Counted from the stretch's first letter, positions 22,384-32,817 are shown. The stretch: 64,000 nt of DNA from Ahaetulla prasina (GCF_028640845.1 NC_080540.1:168583752-168647751), one strand, 5' to 3'. The notes: generated by a model from the sequence alone, not told the origin. Program-made: numbers and translations.

Positions 22384-22544
22384 AAGGTGCTTTTTCAAGA
22401 GGCAACGGGACTTTCTGGTTTTTCTTTGAAGGCGTTTCGCTTCTCATCCAAGAAGCTTCTTCAGCTCTGAAGCTTCTTGGATGACGAGTGAAACGTTTTC
22501 AAAGAAAAACCAGAAAGTCCCGTTGCCTCTTGAAAAAGCATCTT
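22384..22544. repeat. 75-bp foldback of Penelope-like element ends
   Basis: Arm 22384-22458 and arm 22470-22544 are inverted copies with an 11-bp loop and only a few mismatches. Each arm is the segment 'gcaactggactttctggtttttctttgaag...catccaagaagctt', which recurs at 26921 and 27270 and is known from the terminal region of Penelope-like retroelements. Two copies thus stand head to head. Confidence 0.88.
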
Positions 22545-22716
22545 AGGAAGAGGAAGAAGTGGAGGAAGAAGGAGAAGGAGAAAAGGAGGAGAAGAGGAGG
22601 AGGAAGAGGAGGAGGAGAAGAACAACAACAAGAAGAAGAAGAACAAGAAGAAGAAGAAGAAGAAGAAGAAGAAGAAGAAGAAGAAGAAGAAGAAGAAGAA
22701 GAAGAAGAAGAAACAG
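22545..22716 (+). repeat. 172-bp polypurine tract, (GAA)n rich
   Basis: The upper strand is nearly all G and A: GGA/GAA mixtures and then about 28 GAA units, interrupted by AACAACAAC at 22621. Such mirror-like purine tracts can form triplex DNA. The Glu/Arg-rich and Phe/Ser-rich frames over it are artefacts. Confidence 0.95.
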
Positions 22717-24070
22717 AAACAACCCAGTTCCTTAGGGTCTCTCGTTTTACTTGGCTGGATCTTGGCTGTCACATGAGTGCTTCTGCGGGAAAGTTGGCAT
22801 TCGGCAAAGCAGCTGGCTCCTTCTCCTGTCACCGGGGCTCTTTCAACACTCTGGCAGCCTCTGCTGCTGGGCAGGCATCCACACCCCTGCAGATCAGCCA
22901 AACACAGGCTCGCTCCCCTTGGCTTTTGCCCCCAAGCTGCTGCTGTTAAATCAACATCCCTTCCGCCCCGGAGACCGAGGCGGCGCTGTGGCCAAGACAC
23001 CATCCTTGACATTTCCCTTTGATGTGTGCATTTGTGTTTGTGTGTGTAGATTGGGGAGGAATGGGATAACTAACCAGGCCTGGGACTTGGAGTTGGACAG
23101 CAAGATCAGAGCACAACTGCAATGCAGGTGGCAGGAAGGAGACTTCTCCCAAGAGCGGTTGGAAATCCTAACTTGGTTGCTGCTTGTTTTTTTATTTTTT
23201 TATTTTAAAAAAGCTTAATTTTGAGAATCCCAGTTCTCTAAATGAACACAGAAAAGGAACCAATTGGCTGTGTGAGCCTTCTGCTTGTATAATCATCGTT
23301 AATGATAATCATCTTGAAGACATTAATGGGTTCAAATGGATATAGATGGTACAATATGTAAGGATCTGGTATGTATCCTTTGCTTAAGTGGGAAATGGAC
23401 TGGAATTTGCTGGGTATTGTAGAATGCTAAGAGTCTTCTGGGAAGAAGGAATATTTTTAAAAAATGCAGAGACTTGAGCCTGTTCTCTAAGAATGCTACG
23501 GCAGCACCTTTTGCACAAAACTGATTAACTGCAGCCTTGTTCACATCCCTTCCAATCACCCTGAGAGGAAAAAGCTATCAGCTCTGTTGCAATCATCTAG
23601 GTGTAATTTCAACACCAGTCAGGCAAACATCAGTGCACACAGACATCCAAACGGGGCGGGGGGAGGGGGGAGGGAAAGGCAGCTAAACAAACATTGGCTC
23701 ACTTTCTAAAACCTAGGACCTATGGACTCATAAATTCAGAATTGAAATTCTAGTAAAAATGATGAGGGTTTAGTGATGAAGCTGAAGGTTTGGGCTCCAT
23801 TTAAGAAAATGTGCCGTGATTAGAATATTGGAGCATATTTAGACTGGGGTTGTTGTTTTTTTGACTTAACAAAGTAAAACACTACTAAGGTCTTTATCTA
23901 GCCATGGTTTTCAATTCCTCATTCTCCAGAAACTAATCTTCCAGTCCTGAAGATGCGACTTCCTATGCAAATATGAATCCCAACCAGAGAAATGAAATCC
24001 TTGTCCCAGCGGATACTGCCCAGACATTGGGAATCAGGAGAATAAATTATTATCATTGGTTGTTTTAGCT
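22717..24070. other. Unassigned stretch
   Basis: Two overlapping frames (22751-23218 and 22777-23022) show no domain. A G-run is at about 23653-23672. No exon or transposon recognised. Confidence 0.35.
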
Positions 24071-24204
24071 CATGGGTGTCCAACTTGCAGCATCACGTTG
24101 CTGTCATGCAATGTTTCGCGATGTTTTCCCCCTTCGCAGAGCTGGGATGGGTGGGGCCTGCGCATGATGCATCCGGCCCATGGGCCGCCAGTTTGACACC
24201 CCTG
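24071..24204 (+). mobile_element. hAT-like MITE, family H (about 134 bp)
   Basis: Ends CATGGGTGTCCAACTTG and CCAGTTTGACACCCCTG are inverted repeats with a few changes; 'tgatgcatccggcccatgggcc' lies inside. The expected 8-bp duplication is not clear. A relative is at 49925. Confidence 0.72.
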
Positions 24205-24714
24205 TTTAAATTTAGCTTAATGTTTAATCCTTTTAATTTTGCTTTTTCTTTAAAAATGCTTGCTAGGTATTTTAGAATTATTATTAATTTTTTTTTTGCA
24301 AGCAAAGCTATAGAAGAACACATGCACAAACACACTCGTTTGGGCAACAACAAAATTATAAAAGCAAGGAAGAAAAAAAGGGTTGCGCTATGCTATGGGG
24401 TCAAATCATTACCATTTCAAAGATCCCAAAGCCCACAGGAAACCTTGTGGGAGAGGTTAGGTGGAGTTGAAGAATTCACAGCTAGTTTTCTTTTGCAAAT
24501 GTGTGAACACATTATTCCAAGACTTGCAGACTCACAGGGAGTAACTCTTACAATATTTGATATAAACAGTGATTTTATAAAATATATATGTACTGATTGT
24601 TATTACACTTGTATATAGCTCATATGGGAATGGTTAAAAAGTTAACTGTTTTGTATCTATTGCTGTGCATGATCTAATTAATTGAATTAAGTTTTCTTTA
24701 ATAAATAATTGGTT
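24205..24714. other. Unassigned AT-rich stretch
   Basis: A long plus-strand frame (24076-24618) starts in the MITE and has no recognisable domain. Nothing else seen. Confidence 0.35.
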
Positions 24715-25075
24715 ATTTAAAGCCGTGTTTTTTAAAGTGTGGTCCGAGGTCCATTGAGGTCCCCCAAGACTGTGTCATGGACCTGCAAAATCAAAATTAT
24801 TTGTCAGATATCAAAAATTAATTGCAAAAAGTTAAGCAAGAGTCACCATTCTCATTATTTTTAATCTGTTAAAAATGGGGGGGGAATGAAAAAATATTTT
24901 ATTTATGTTAATCTCTACTGGATTTAATGTTTGTTTGTTTTTTGCATTATTCAATAAATAAATATTCTATGAATGCATCCATTTTCATTTTTAATAAAAT
25001 ATTGATAAATATATTTCTATACATACAAACAAAAGCCCTTTGGGAGTTTTCCATCTTTTTTAAAAGTGGGAAAGG

Positions 25076-25114
25076 GTCTGTAGAGATTCATCCAGGTCAC
25101 GGTTGTCCCAAAGG
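25076..25114 (-). mobile_element. Penelope-like element, left piece
   Basis: The segment 'tctgtagagattcatccaggtcacggttgtcccaaagg' (in part) matches the start of the second unit at 27230 (tccgtggagattctc...cccaaagg). It is cut at AAAGG by the L2 insertion and resumes at 26920. Confidence 0.7.
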
Positions 25115-25244
25115 ACAACCCAGTTGTCCCATCCAGGTTGTAGAGAGTGCTGTGGCGTGACAGCTACCCCAATACCTGGATGAAGCCGTCTATCTAGACC
25201 CGTTCCAGTCCGGCTTTCGACCCGGATACAGCACGGAGACAGAT

Positions 25245-25287
<43 letters not shown>

Positions 25288-26919
25288 TTATTCATATTTG
25301 TATACCGCCCTATCTCCCGAAGGACTCAGGGCGGTTCACAGGCACATAAAACATTTATATACAAATTAAGATAATCATTAAAAAACTTATTCTAATGCCA
25401 AATTATTAAAAAATATAAATATAAATATTAAAACCAATTTAAAACCCCTATAAATTTAAAATCTAAGCCAGTCCTGCACAGATGAATAAATGTGTCTTGA
25501 GCTCGCGACGGAAGGTTCGGAGGTCCGGAAGTTGATGGAGTCCGCTTTGGTCGCATTGGTGGATGATCTCTGGCGGGCCAGGGACAGGGGTTATTCCTCT
25601 GCCCTGGTCCTATTAGACCTCTCAGCGGCTTTTGATACCATCGACCATGGTATCTTGCTGCGCCGGTTGGGGGGATTGGGAGTGGGAGGCACCGTGTATC
25701 AGTGGTTCTCCTCCTATCTCTCCGACCGGTCGCAGACGGTGTTGACAGGGGGGCAGAGGTCGACCGCGAGGTGCCTCACTTGTGGGGTCCCGCAGGGGTC
25801 GATTCTCTCGCCTCTCCTGTTCAACATCTACATGAAGCCGTTGGGTGAGATCATCAGTGGCTTCGGGGTGAGATACCAACAGTACGCTGATGACACCCAG
25901 CTGTACTTTTCCACCCCGGGCCACCCCAATGAAGTTGTTGAAGTGCTGTCCCGGTGTTTGCAAGCCGTATGGGTCTGGATGGGGAGAAACAGGCTCAAGC
26001 TTAATCCCTCCAAGACGGAGTGGCTGTGGATGCCGGCATCCCGGTACAGTCAGCTGCAGCCGCGGCTGGCTGTTGGAGGCGAGTTACTGGCCCCAAAGGA
26101 CAGGGTGCGCAACTTAGGTGTCCTCCTGGATGATTGGCTGTCGTTTGAAGATCATTTGACGGCCGTCTCCAGGAGGGCCTTCCACCAGGTCCGCCTGGTT
26201 CGGCAGTTGCGCCCCTTCCTTGATCGGGATGCCTTATGCACAGTCACTCATGCGCTCGTTACCTCTAGCTTGGATTATTGTAATGCTCTCTACATGGGGC
26301 TCCCCTTGCAGTGCACTCGGAGGCTTCAGTTAGTCCAGAATGCAGCTGTGCGGGTGATAGAGGGAGCTACGCGCAGCTCCCATGTAACACCGCTCCTGCG
26401 CAGACTGCACTGGCTACCTGTGGCCTTTCGAGTGCACTTTAAGGTGCTTAAAGTACTTACGGGGTACTTACGGGACCGCCTGCTGTTACCACATGCCTCC
26501 CACCGACCCGTACGCTCTCACAGAGAGGGACTTCTCAGGGTGCCGTCCGCCAAACAATGTCGGCTGGCGGCCCCCAGGGGAAGGGCCTTCTCTGTGGGGG
26601 CTACCACACTCTGGAACGAGCTTCCCCCGGGTTTACGCCAAATACCTGACCTTCGGACTTTCCGCCGCGAACTGAAGACACACCTCTTCATCCGCACGGG
26701 GCTGGCTTGAATTGAATTTTAATGTCAAATTTTTATCAATTTTAAATGGGGTTTTAATGTATGGTAAATTTTAAATTTCCAGGCTAATTTAAATAAGTTT
26801 TTAAAATCGCATTTTAAATTGTACTTTGTATTGTTTGTTTTATTTTGCCTGTACACCGCCCTGAGTCCTTCGGGAGAAGGGCGGTATAAAAATCAAATAA
26901 ATAAAATAAAAAAATAAAT
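25115..26919 (+). pseudogene. L2-clade LINE with reverse transcriptase and 3' UTR
   Basis: A non-LTR retrotransposon of the L2/CR1 superfamily. Upstream coding remnants are VVESAVA*QLPQYLDEAVYLDPFQSGFRPGYSTET (25136-25240, with a TGA stop probably from a decayed CGA codon). After an antisense insertion the frame continues LMESALVALVDDL from about 25531 to a stop at 26710. Catalytic motifs are intact: LLDLSAAFDT (motif A), GVPQGSILSPLLFNIY (motif B), YADD at 25883-25894 (motif C), then LNPSKTEWLWMP and NLGVLLDDWLSFEDH. The C-terminus (LDYCNALYMGLPL, ...FSVGATTLWNELPPGLRQIPDLRTFRRELKTHLF) is complete. The 3' UTR ends with the hairpin-forming CCGCCCTGAGTCCTTCGGG and (AAATA)n. It lies between AAAGG duplications (25110-25114, 26920-26924) in a Penelope-like element. 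The N-terminal endonuclease is absent and the copy is dead. Confidence 0.93.
25242..25526 (-). mobile_element. Antisense L2 3' fragment inserted in the L2 LINE
   Basis: (TTTA)n (25242-25290) is followed by 'ataccgccctatctcccgaagg', an L2 3' UTR and the complement of the L2 C-terminal codons LPDLRTFRRELKTHLF (about 25479-25526). It separates STET from LMES of the host LINE. The ATG at 25490 that opens the long frame is within this antisense piece and is not a natural start. No target-site duplication is evident. Confidence 0.88.
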
Positions 26920-27318
26920 AAAGGTGCTTTTTCAGGACGCAACTGGACTTACCTGGTTTTTTCTTTGAAGACGTTTCGCTTTTCATCCAAGAAGCTTCTT
27001 CAGCTCTGACAGGATAATGGGGAATGGAAGGATTTATACTCCTTGCAGACAGCTGGTCATTTGCATCCTTTTAGAAGGTCCTTGAAGCACTTGGAGGTTT
27101 ATCTGTGTCCTCAGGGTCACCTGAATAGTGCTCCTGGTTCCTATAGTCTGCATTTTTTCCCCTCTGGAAATCCATTCCTACTCCCAAACCATGCAAAGGG
27201 TATTCATCCCAAATTGTATAGCTAAAAGTCCGTGGAGATTCTCACTCATCCCAGTCAAGGTTTTCCCAAAGGTGCTTTTTCAGGAGGCAACTGGACTTTC
27301 CTGTTTTTTCTTTGAAGA
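26920..27318 (-). mobile_element. Penelope-like element, right piece with repeated unit
   Basis: Contains 'aaggtgctttttcaggacgc' through 'gacgtttcgcttttcatcc' (26921-26995), about 230 bp of further element sequence, and then the same unit again from 27230 ('tccgtggagattctcac' to 'ttttttctttgaag'). Two units in tandem fit the LTR-like terminal repeats typical of Penelope-like retroelements. No coding part survives here. Confidence 0.75.
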
Positions 27319-27370
27319 GGGGGGGGGAAGGGTCCTGAAAGCAATAAGTTTAAGAAACACTGATTTAAAG

Positions 27371-27639
27371 AAACCTATCATTCTGCTAGCATGATATGTA
27401 AAAAGCTGTCCACATCTAATTATCCTTCCTATAGTGGAAGCTTCTGCTGAAACCAGTGGAACATAAAATACTTTCCTTTGGCTGGAGAGATGCAACCTTT
27501 GTATTCTTTCTCAAAACAACTCAGTAAATCAGCCGTTCTTATTTTATGGTTTACTAGTTCTACTTTATGCATGGCAAACGGCAGTGACAAAAAAATGTGG
27601 GCTGTTCCCAGTTCATAATATTACAGGGCCCAAAAAGAT
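27371..27639. other. Unassigned stretch
   Basis: No recognised element or exon between the hAT nest and the 5S-derived SINE. Confidence 0.35.
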
Positions 27640-27865
27640 AGAAGCACCTAGCTGACTTTCATTGACTTGGGAAAGCTAAACAAGCTCACACCTGGTGAGG
27701 ACGTGGATGAGAGGCCACCAGGTAATGCTCGGGCAGTGGGCTAGGCTTAGAGGGAAAAAAATGCATCCTGGGAAAAGTCAGTGGCAAATCATTTCTATAT
27801 TATGAGCAAAACGTGTCTGTGAAGTTTCCAGGAGTTAAACTTCACTCAGACTTTATCTGGTAACA
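27640..27865 (+). mobile_element. 5S-rRNA-derived SINE
   Basis: The head (27665-27735) follows the internal promoter half of 5S rRNA: 'gacttgggaaagctaaacaag' against the A-box region, and 'cacctggtgaggacgtggatgagaggccaccaggtaatgc' (in part) against the C-box region. The body has 'agtcagtggcaaatcatttctatattat' (in part) and the end 'tttccaggagttaaacttc', typical of squamate SINEs with LINE-like 3' ends. It would have been made by RNA polymerase III from a type 1 promoter. Diverged and probably old. Confidence 0.7.
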
Positions 27866-27952
27866 CCCAAGAACAAGAGAAAGCATAATGTGCTTATGGT
27901 ACAATCGCTAGGACTCCTAGTATGTCTTTCTCTGACTGTTTGCCCTCCAGAT

Positions 27953-28111
27953 CAGTGGTGGGTTTTGGTTTGGGTGAACTGATAGCGGCAGTGGGGGAGG
28001 CTCCACCCACCTGCCCAAACATCATCATGGATGCTCTGCACATGCACAGAAGTGCTGCATGCACGCTCACAGTTCCAAACCGGAAGCAGAGGTAAGTGAA
28101 ACTCACTGCTG
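27953..28111 (+). mobile_element. hAT-like MITE, family C (159 bp)
   Basis: Left end CAGTGGTGGGTTTTGG; right end 'gtgaaactcactgctg'. Perfect 8-bp duplication ctccagat at 27945-27952 and 28112-28119. Inside are 'ggctccacccacctgcccaaac' (in part) and 'gatgctctgcacatgcacag'. Confidence 0.87.
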
Positions 28112-28348
28112 CTCCAGATGTCTTATTATTGCAGTTCTAAAATTCTAGGAGCTGTGTCTGGAGAGAGTCAGGTTCGAGAAACCTGTTAAATAGGTTACCG
28201 ATGATTCTAGCCCCCTGTGCCTGAAATATTGGCTTCTCTACCGCTTGATGATTCAAAGCTAGCTGAATGCACTGTGGTTACACTAAGGATCCTAGGCACA
28301 CCTATTCAAAAACAAGTACCACTAAATTCCATGAAGCTTTCTCCAGAG

Positions 28349-28458
28349 CAGGGGGTCTCCAACCTTGGTCCCTTTAAGACTTGTGGACTTCAACTCCCAG
28401 TCGAACTCTGAGGGTTGAAGTCCACATGTCTTAAATGGACCAAGGTTGGAGACCCCTG
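28349..28458 (+). mobile_element. hAT-like MITE, family F (110 bp)
   Basis: Ends CAGGGGGTCTCCAACCTTGG and CCAAGGTTGGAGACCCCTG form long inverted repeats; the whole element can fold into a hairpin. Perfect 8-bp duplication ctccagag at 28341-28348 and 28459-28466. Confidence 0.93.
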
Positions 28459-28466
28459 CTCCAGAG

Positions 28467-28806
28467 TAACGGCATTATGATTTTAAGTTGAATTCCAATG
28501 TATTCTAAAAGTAAGCCCTGGGGGCTATATTTGCATTATCTTGCCAGGCAGTTGTCTAGACTGGGAAAACATGCTGAAGTATAAACTAACCGACCAGTTC
28601 TATCTTAACTTATCCTGTTGTTGACTATTGGGTGGCTCAGTATAACATGTAAACACAACGGGGGGGGGGAGAGGGGGAGGAAAACACTCTCTGCCAAGTG
28701 ATGATTGTGCTTTAATACAAGTGAAACAAACAAAAAATGTATTGTTTTCAATGGGCCTTAGAATATATTATAATATATTATTATATATAATATATAACAT
28801 AATATA
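28467..28806. other. Unassigned stretch with G-run and AT-rich palindromes
   Basis: G-rich run at about 28660-28680; alternating TA-rich sequence at 28763-28806. No gene. Confidence 0.4.
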
Positions 28807-28992
28807 AGGGGCATGCATAAGAGCACAAGCGTGCCTACCATTCCTGTCCTATTGTTTCCTTTCGTTATATCCAATTAATATAGTTATTACATACTCATGC
28901 TTATATATATGCTTATATATTGTATAGTTATTTCATGCTTATGCTTATATATACTGTGTGACAAAAATAAATAAATAAAAAATAAATAAAAA
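28807..28992 (+). mobile_element. CR1-like LINE 3' end
   Basis: Begins 'ggggcatgcataagagcac', continues 'gcgtgcctaccattcctgtcc', 'gcttatatatatgcttatat' and 'tgtgacaaaaataaataaat'. Matches the 3' end of the LINE at 7210 and 35729. No coding part. Confidence 0.85.
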
Positions 28993-29304
28993 ACATTTGC
29001 AGGTTCAGGACTTGCTCCAAATAAATCTACATAGTCGCATTTACATACATTTTATGTCTGGAGTTCCCGCCTCTGTTGCTATAAGGGAAACCCAGACAAT
29101 GCAGTCGAAGGAAGAGGTGGTTGCCCCAGCCCAGGCAGTACAACTTTCCAAGGAACAAGGTGTTTCCTTCGATTCTGCCAAGGGCACGACATTCTGTCTC
29201 CAGGAACTGGTTTGGAGCCAAGGGGAAAAAACATGACATATGTGCCTGTATAGTAGGGCTGTTTGTTTATGCCTCCTACCCTCAATAAATGATTTATATG
29301 GATT

Positions 29305-29464
29305 GTTTCCTAGTATGATTTGATTGCTTATTTGTACCCTATGACTATCATTAAGTGTTGTACCTTAGAAGTCTTGATGAAGGTATCTTTTCTTTTATGT
29401 ACGCTGAGAGCATATGCACCAAGACAATTTCCTTGTGTGTCCAATCACTCTTGCCCAATAAAGA
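29305..29464 (+). mobile_element. L3/Snake1-type LINE 3' UTR
   Basis: Only the last part of the 3' UTR is present ('gattgcttatttgtaccc', 'tgtacgctgagagcatatgc', 'ccaatcactcttgcccaata'). It runs into the microsatellite at 29465. Confidence 0.85.
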
Positions 29465-29545
29465 ATTCTATTCTATTCTATTCTATTCTATTCTATTCTA
29501 TTCTATTCTATTCTATTCTATTCTATTCTATTCTATTCTATTCTA
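29465..29545 (+). repeat. (ATTCT)n microsatellite, LINE tail
   Basis: About 16 perfect units directly after the L3/Snake1 3' end. The ILFYS-repeat frames over it are artefacts. Confidence 0.98.
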
Positions 29546-29765
29546 AAATGACAGAGCGTGGCTAGAGGTTCCTTCTCAGAATAACTCAATGTGGAGATCG
29601 TCAGGATCCTGGCTGGGGGATTCTGGGAGTTGAAGTCCATGCATCATCCAGTTCCCAAGGTTGAGAAACGCTACCTTAACCGTAAGGCTTTGGTAAGCAG
29701 ACATAATGATGCAACATAGGCAGGACCACATCACATCCACTACCGTGTGTTTCTTTGGTTACAGG

Positions 29766-29902
29766 CAGTGATGGGATTCAAGTAATTTAACAACCGGTTC
29801 TCTGCCATAATGATTTCTTCCAACAACCAGTTTGCCAAACTGCTCAGAAAGTTAACAACCGGTTCTCCCGAAGTGGTGCGAACTGGCTGAATCCCACCAC
29901 TG
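29766..29902 (+). mobile_element. hAT-like MITE, family E (137 bp)
   Basis: Ends CAGTGATGGGATTCA and TGAATCCCACCACTG (one mismatch in 15). Perfect 8-bp duplication gttacagg at 29758-29765 and 29903-29910. 'ttaacaaccggttctc' occurs twice inside. Confidence 0.94.
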
Positions 29903-29910
29903 GTTACAGG

Positions 29911-30587
29911 GGTGCCTATCTTGAAACTGAGATGACGTTTCAGAGAGGCAGAAGTAAGTAGGTAAAGAGAACGTTTGCTCCGTTTGTGCGCAATCAGATC
30001 CTCTGTACTCATTTTGTCTCCCCTTGTGGGGATTATCCCAAAATGCCTGAGAGGGCAGCCCTGTGCTTGCTCCAAAGCATGTCACCTCATCCATCGTAAA
30101 TGTGATCTTTCCTGAGGGCAGAGTGGAGGATAGGATGGGAGCAGCCTGAGTATTGAATCTCTCTTACATGAAAAGCCTGAAGGTCATTTTGAGTTCTGAG
30201 GGAATGTTTCATTTTGGGGATGGTCTGTTTACAGAGGGCTTGACTCAGTATTCCCAAGAGAAATGTTAATGTGCACGTTTAAACAAATGTTGTCCTCCCC
30301 CCTCCTTTCCTATTTTGGGAGCAAACTCTAGTGGTTAGGACAAGGTTGCCCCCTAATGGCAAAGTCCTGTTTGAGTGGATCAACATCATCTTCCCGCCTC
30401 CCCAAAGTGTAAGACACAAAGGGAGAGAGATTACTTTCCCCAAGGAACAACCCCAGGAAGTGCAACTGATTTTCTTAGGGCTATTTTTATTCTCCCATCC
30501 CCACCCCCGGCAAAGTTCCAGCTGTTGAAAACTGAACTTCTTTGGAAGTTAAAAAAGCCTTTAGGAACTGTAACACAATGTTATTTG
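29911..30587. other. Unassigned stretch
   Basis: No recognised exon or transposon. Overlapping 65- and 79-codon frames at 30331-30614 show no motif. Confidence 0.35.
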
Positions 30588-30595
30588 GTTCAGGT

Positions 30596-30791
30596 CAGGA
30601 GTGAAATCCAGTAGGTTCTGACCGGTTCTGAAGATCTGGTAGCGGAAATTTTGAGTAATTCGGAGAATTGGCAAATACCACCTCTGGTTGGCCCCAGAGT
30701 GAGGTGGGAATGGAGATTTTGCAAGATTTTGCACGCCCACCAAGCCACGGCCAGAGAACTGGTAGTAAAAAAAAATTGGATTTCACCACTG
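30596..30791 (-). mobile_element. hAT-like MITE, family A, minus strand
   Basis: Ends CAGGAGTGAAATCCA and TGGATTTCACCACTG. Perfect 8-bp duplication gttcaggt at 30588-30595 and 30792-30799. Internally shortened (196 bp against about 290). Confidence 0.9.
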
Positions 30792-30837
30792 GTTCAGGTC
30801 CAACACTTGAATTAGTGGCCAAATGATAGCCAGTGTG

Positions 30838-31010
30838 TTAAAAATCAGGGAGACCCAGGCCTGAATCCATCTTCAGCCCAAAAAGCTCATAAGGGGACTT
30901 TGGTCTGTTATTCTCCTCTCAGCCCAATCCACCTCACAGGGTTCTTCTTATAAAGAAAAGAGGATGAAGGGAATCCTGTTATATTGCCTTGAGGTCTTCG
31001 AGAAAAAGTG
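30838..31010 (+). mobile_element. Old MIR/CORE-like SINE fragment
   Basis: 'aaatcagggagacccaggcc', 'cccaatccacctcacagggtt' and 'atattgccttgaggtcttcg' follow the order of the CORE-like SINE tail seen in reverse at 6545. Strongly diverged. Confidence 0.5.
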
Positions 31011-31017
31011 AGACATA

Positions 31018-31371
31018 CAGGTAGTTACAACCATCGTGGAGCCTGTCCATTACAGTTGTGACAGTTATAAAGCAGTTCATCCATCTAACCAATCTCACTT
31101 TATGTTTTTTTTTGTGGCAGTCGTTAAATTAATTAAGTGAACTAATTGTTTGCTATTGGCCAGTTTTGCTGAAAACCAGATGTAAATGCCGAATTTTGGC
31201 AAAAATATCCCAAAATGTGGTCATGCAGGCTGGTTGCTAAGCGATCAAAATCCAATCACGTGACCATGGGGTAGGCATCCATCGAAATTCGGAAGGAGGT
31301 CATAAGTACCATTAGGAGGTTTGTTGTAATTTCAGTCGCTAAGCAATTGGTCGTAAGTCAAGGACTAGGTG
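31018..31371 (+). mobile_element. TA-flanked MITE, family T, diverged
   Basis: Left end CAGGTAGTTACAACC; right end 'gtcgtaagtcaaggactagg' (diverged). TA on both sides (31016-31017 and 31372-31373). Internal 'tcacgtgaccatgggg' matches other copies. Confidence 0.7.
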
Positions 31372-31452
31372 TACATTTCACAAAGAATACTAGAACATTG
31401 ATTATCCTATGATGATCAAAAATTACCCAGCAATAGGACCGCCCAATGCCCT

Positions 31453-31735
31453 TTATTTATTTATTTATTTTTATTTTTATTTGCATTTATATCCCGCCCT
31501 TCTCCGAAGACTCAGGGCGGCTTACACTATGTTAGCAATCGTCTTCATCCTATTTGTATATTTATAGACAAAGTCAACTTATTGCCCCCAACAATCTGGG
31601 TCCTCATTTTACCTACCTTATAAAAGATGGAAGGCTGAGTCAACCTTGGGCCTGGTGGGACTAGAACCTGAAGTAATTGCAAGCAGCTGTGTTAATAACA
31701 GACTGTCTTAGCAGTCTGAGCCACAGAGGCCCTCT
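31453..31735 (-). mobile_element. tRNA-derived SINE with L2-like tail, minus strand
   Basis: Same order as 11161-11436: (TTTA)n, 'cccgcccttctccgaagac', 'attgcccccaacaatctggg', 'ggatggaaggctgagtcaac' style core and the tRNA-like head at 31675-31735. Confidence 0.78.
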
Positions 31736-31739
31736 CCAC

Positions 31740-32815
31740 TTTGCCAGTCAAATGAAGCTCACCCTGTCTTGCATTATCTTTCAGTTTAATCCACTTCCTG
31801 GATTTGTTGGAAGGATATGTTTGGGCAAGAGAAGCCATTCACTGATTTGCTCTGAGATCTTTGGAAGAGAAATGTGATAAAACTGTCACAAATAAACAGA
31901 TCGCGAGAGAGTCAGAAATTCTCCAAATTGCCCTTTCCACATGAAAAAAACATTTAAGGGCATCCTCCTACAACTGAATGAGTTCACCTCTCCCTTTAAC
32001 CGTCCGCTTCAATCCCAAATCTTCCTTAACACAAGATGTTGAGTGAGATGACCAAAGGACCAATTAGGACACGGAAACCAAGCAGTGGAACTTCTAAGTA
32101 AACGTGCAAAGCGACTTTTTTGTTTTTGTTTTACAAGATGGCAAATTAACAGCAACTGATTTCTCCAAGGCTACCCAATTAAGATGCGGATTGTTTTATC
32201 AAAAGCATCTTGAAAGCATCCAGATCTGGCATGTGGTTGGAATTCATGCAACTTCCTGATTTTACATTCCAACCTGGGTCCCACCACAGACTGCCTTATT
32301 GTCTTGAAATGCCCAGGAGACTAACTGTTGTTTTCTAAGAGTGTTCTATCAGGACTCGTTGTTTTCCTAATGAAGTTGTTTTGTTCATGCTTAATATTTC
32401 CGGGTTGGATTTCTTTGTGTAAATCTTGGAAAGGTCCGGATTAGATTCTCCCTCCTCCCTCCCTCCCTCCAGTCCTGAACTGTCTGGCTTTGTTTCTGTT
32501 TTCTTGGCGTACATTTTCTCCAGCGTTGCCAGCAAAATCTGGTGTCTATTGCGTCTTCAGCTCATGCTTAACTTTTCCCTCATGTGCTCTGATGTTTTGG
32601 GCTGGAATGCTGGGACTTGGAGTCCTTCGGAGACTTGCATACAATCAGGTCATGTGGCTTTCAAAGGCAAACCCTTTTCTTGCCCGTCCCCTCCTCACTT
32701 CTCTGAATAAACATGAGTAGAAATTGGTGGCATCTTTGGGTCTGCTTATCCAGCAAAATTAAAAATATCACTAAATGTTTTCATTTCCCCACTTTCCACT
32801 ATTCTGCTTGATAGA
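31740..32815. other. Unassigned stretch
   Basis: No recognised transposon. Frames at 32335-32535, 32426-32710 and 32490-32720 show no domain. (CCCT)n-like run near 32450-32470. Confidence 0.35.
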
Positions 32816-32817
32816 AA

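Larger units (their letters stand above)
24723..27362. mobile_element. hAT-like element holding a nest of retroelements
   Basis: The left end CCGTGTTTTTTAAAGTGTGG and the right end (complement CAGTGTTTCTTAAACTTATT) form diverged inverted repeats. A perfect 8-bp duplication, atttaaag, is at 24715-24722 and 27363-27370. Only about 350 bp at the left (24723-25075) and 45 bp at the right (27319-27362) belong to the hAT element itself; the rest is a Penelope-like element that was itself split by an L2 LINE. No hAT transposase is visible. Confidence 0.8.

Noticed and set aside
22461..23012. Phe/Ser-rich and Glu-rich frames of 150-180 codons
   Set aside because: Artefacts of the (GAA)n polypurine tract.
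29320..29565. ILFYS-repeat frames (also at 16379, 44852 and 45588)
   Set aside because: Artefacts of (ATTCT)n and the L3/Snake1 3' UTR.
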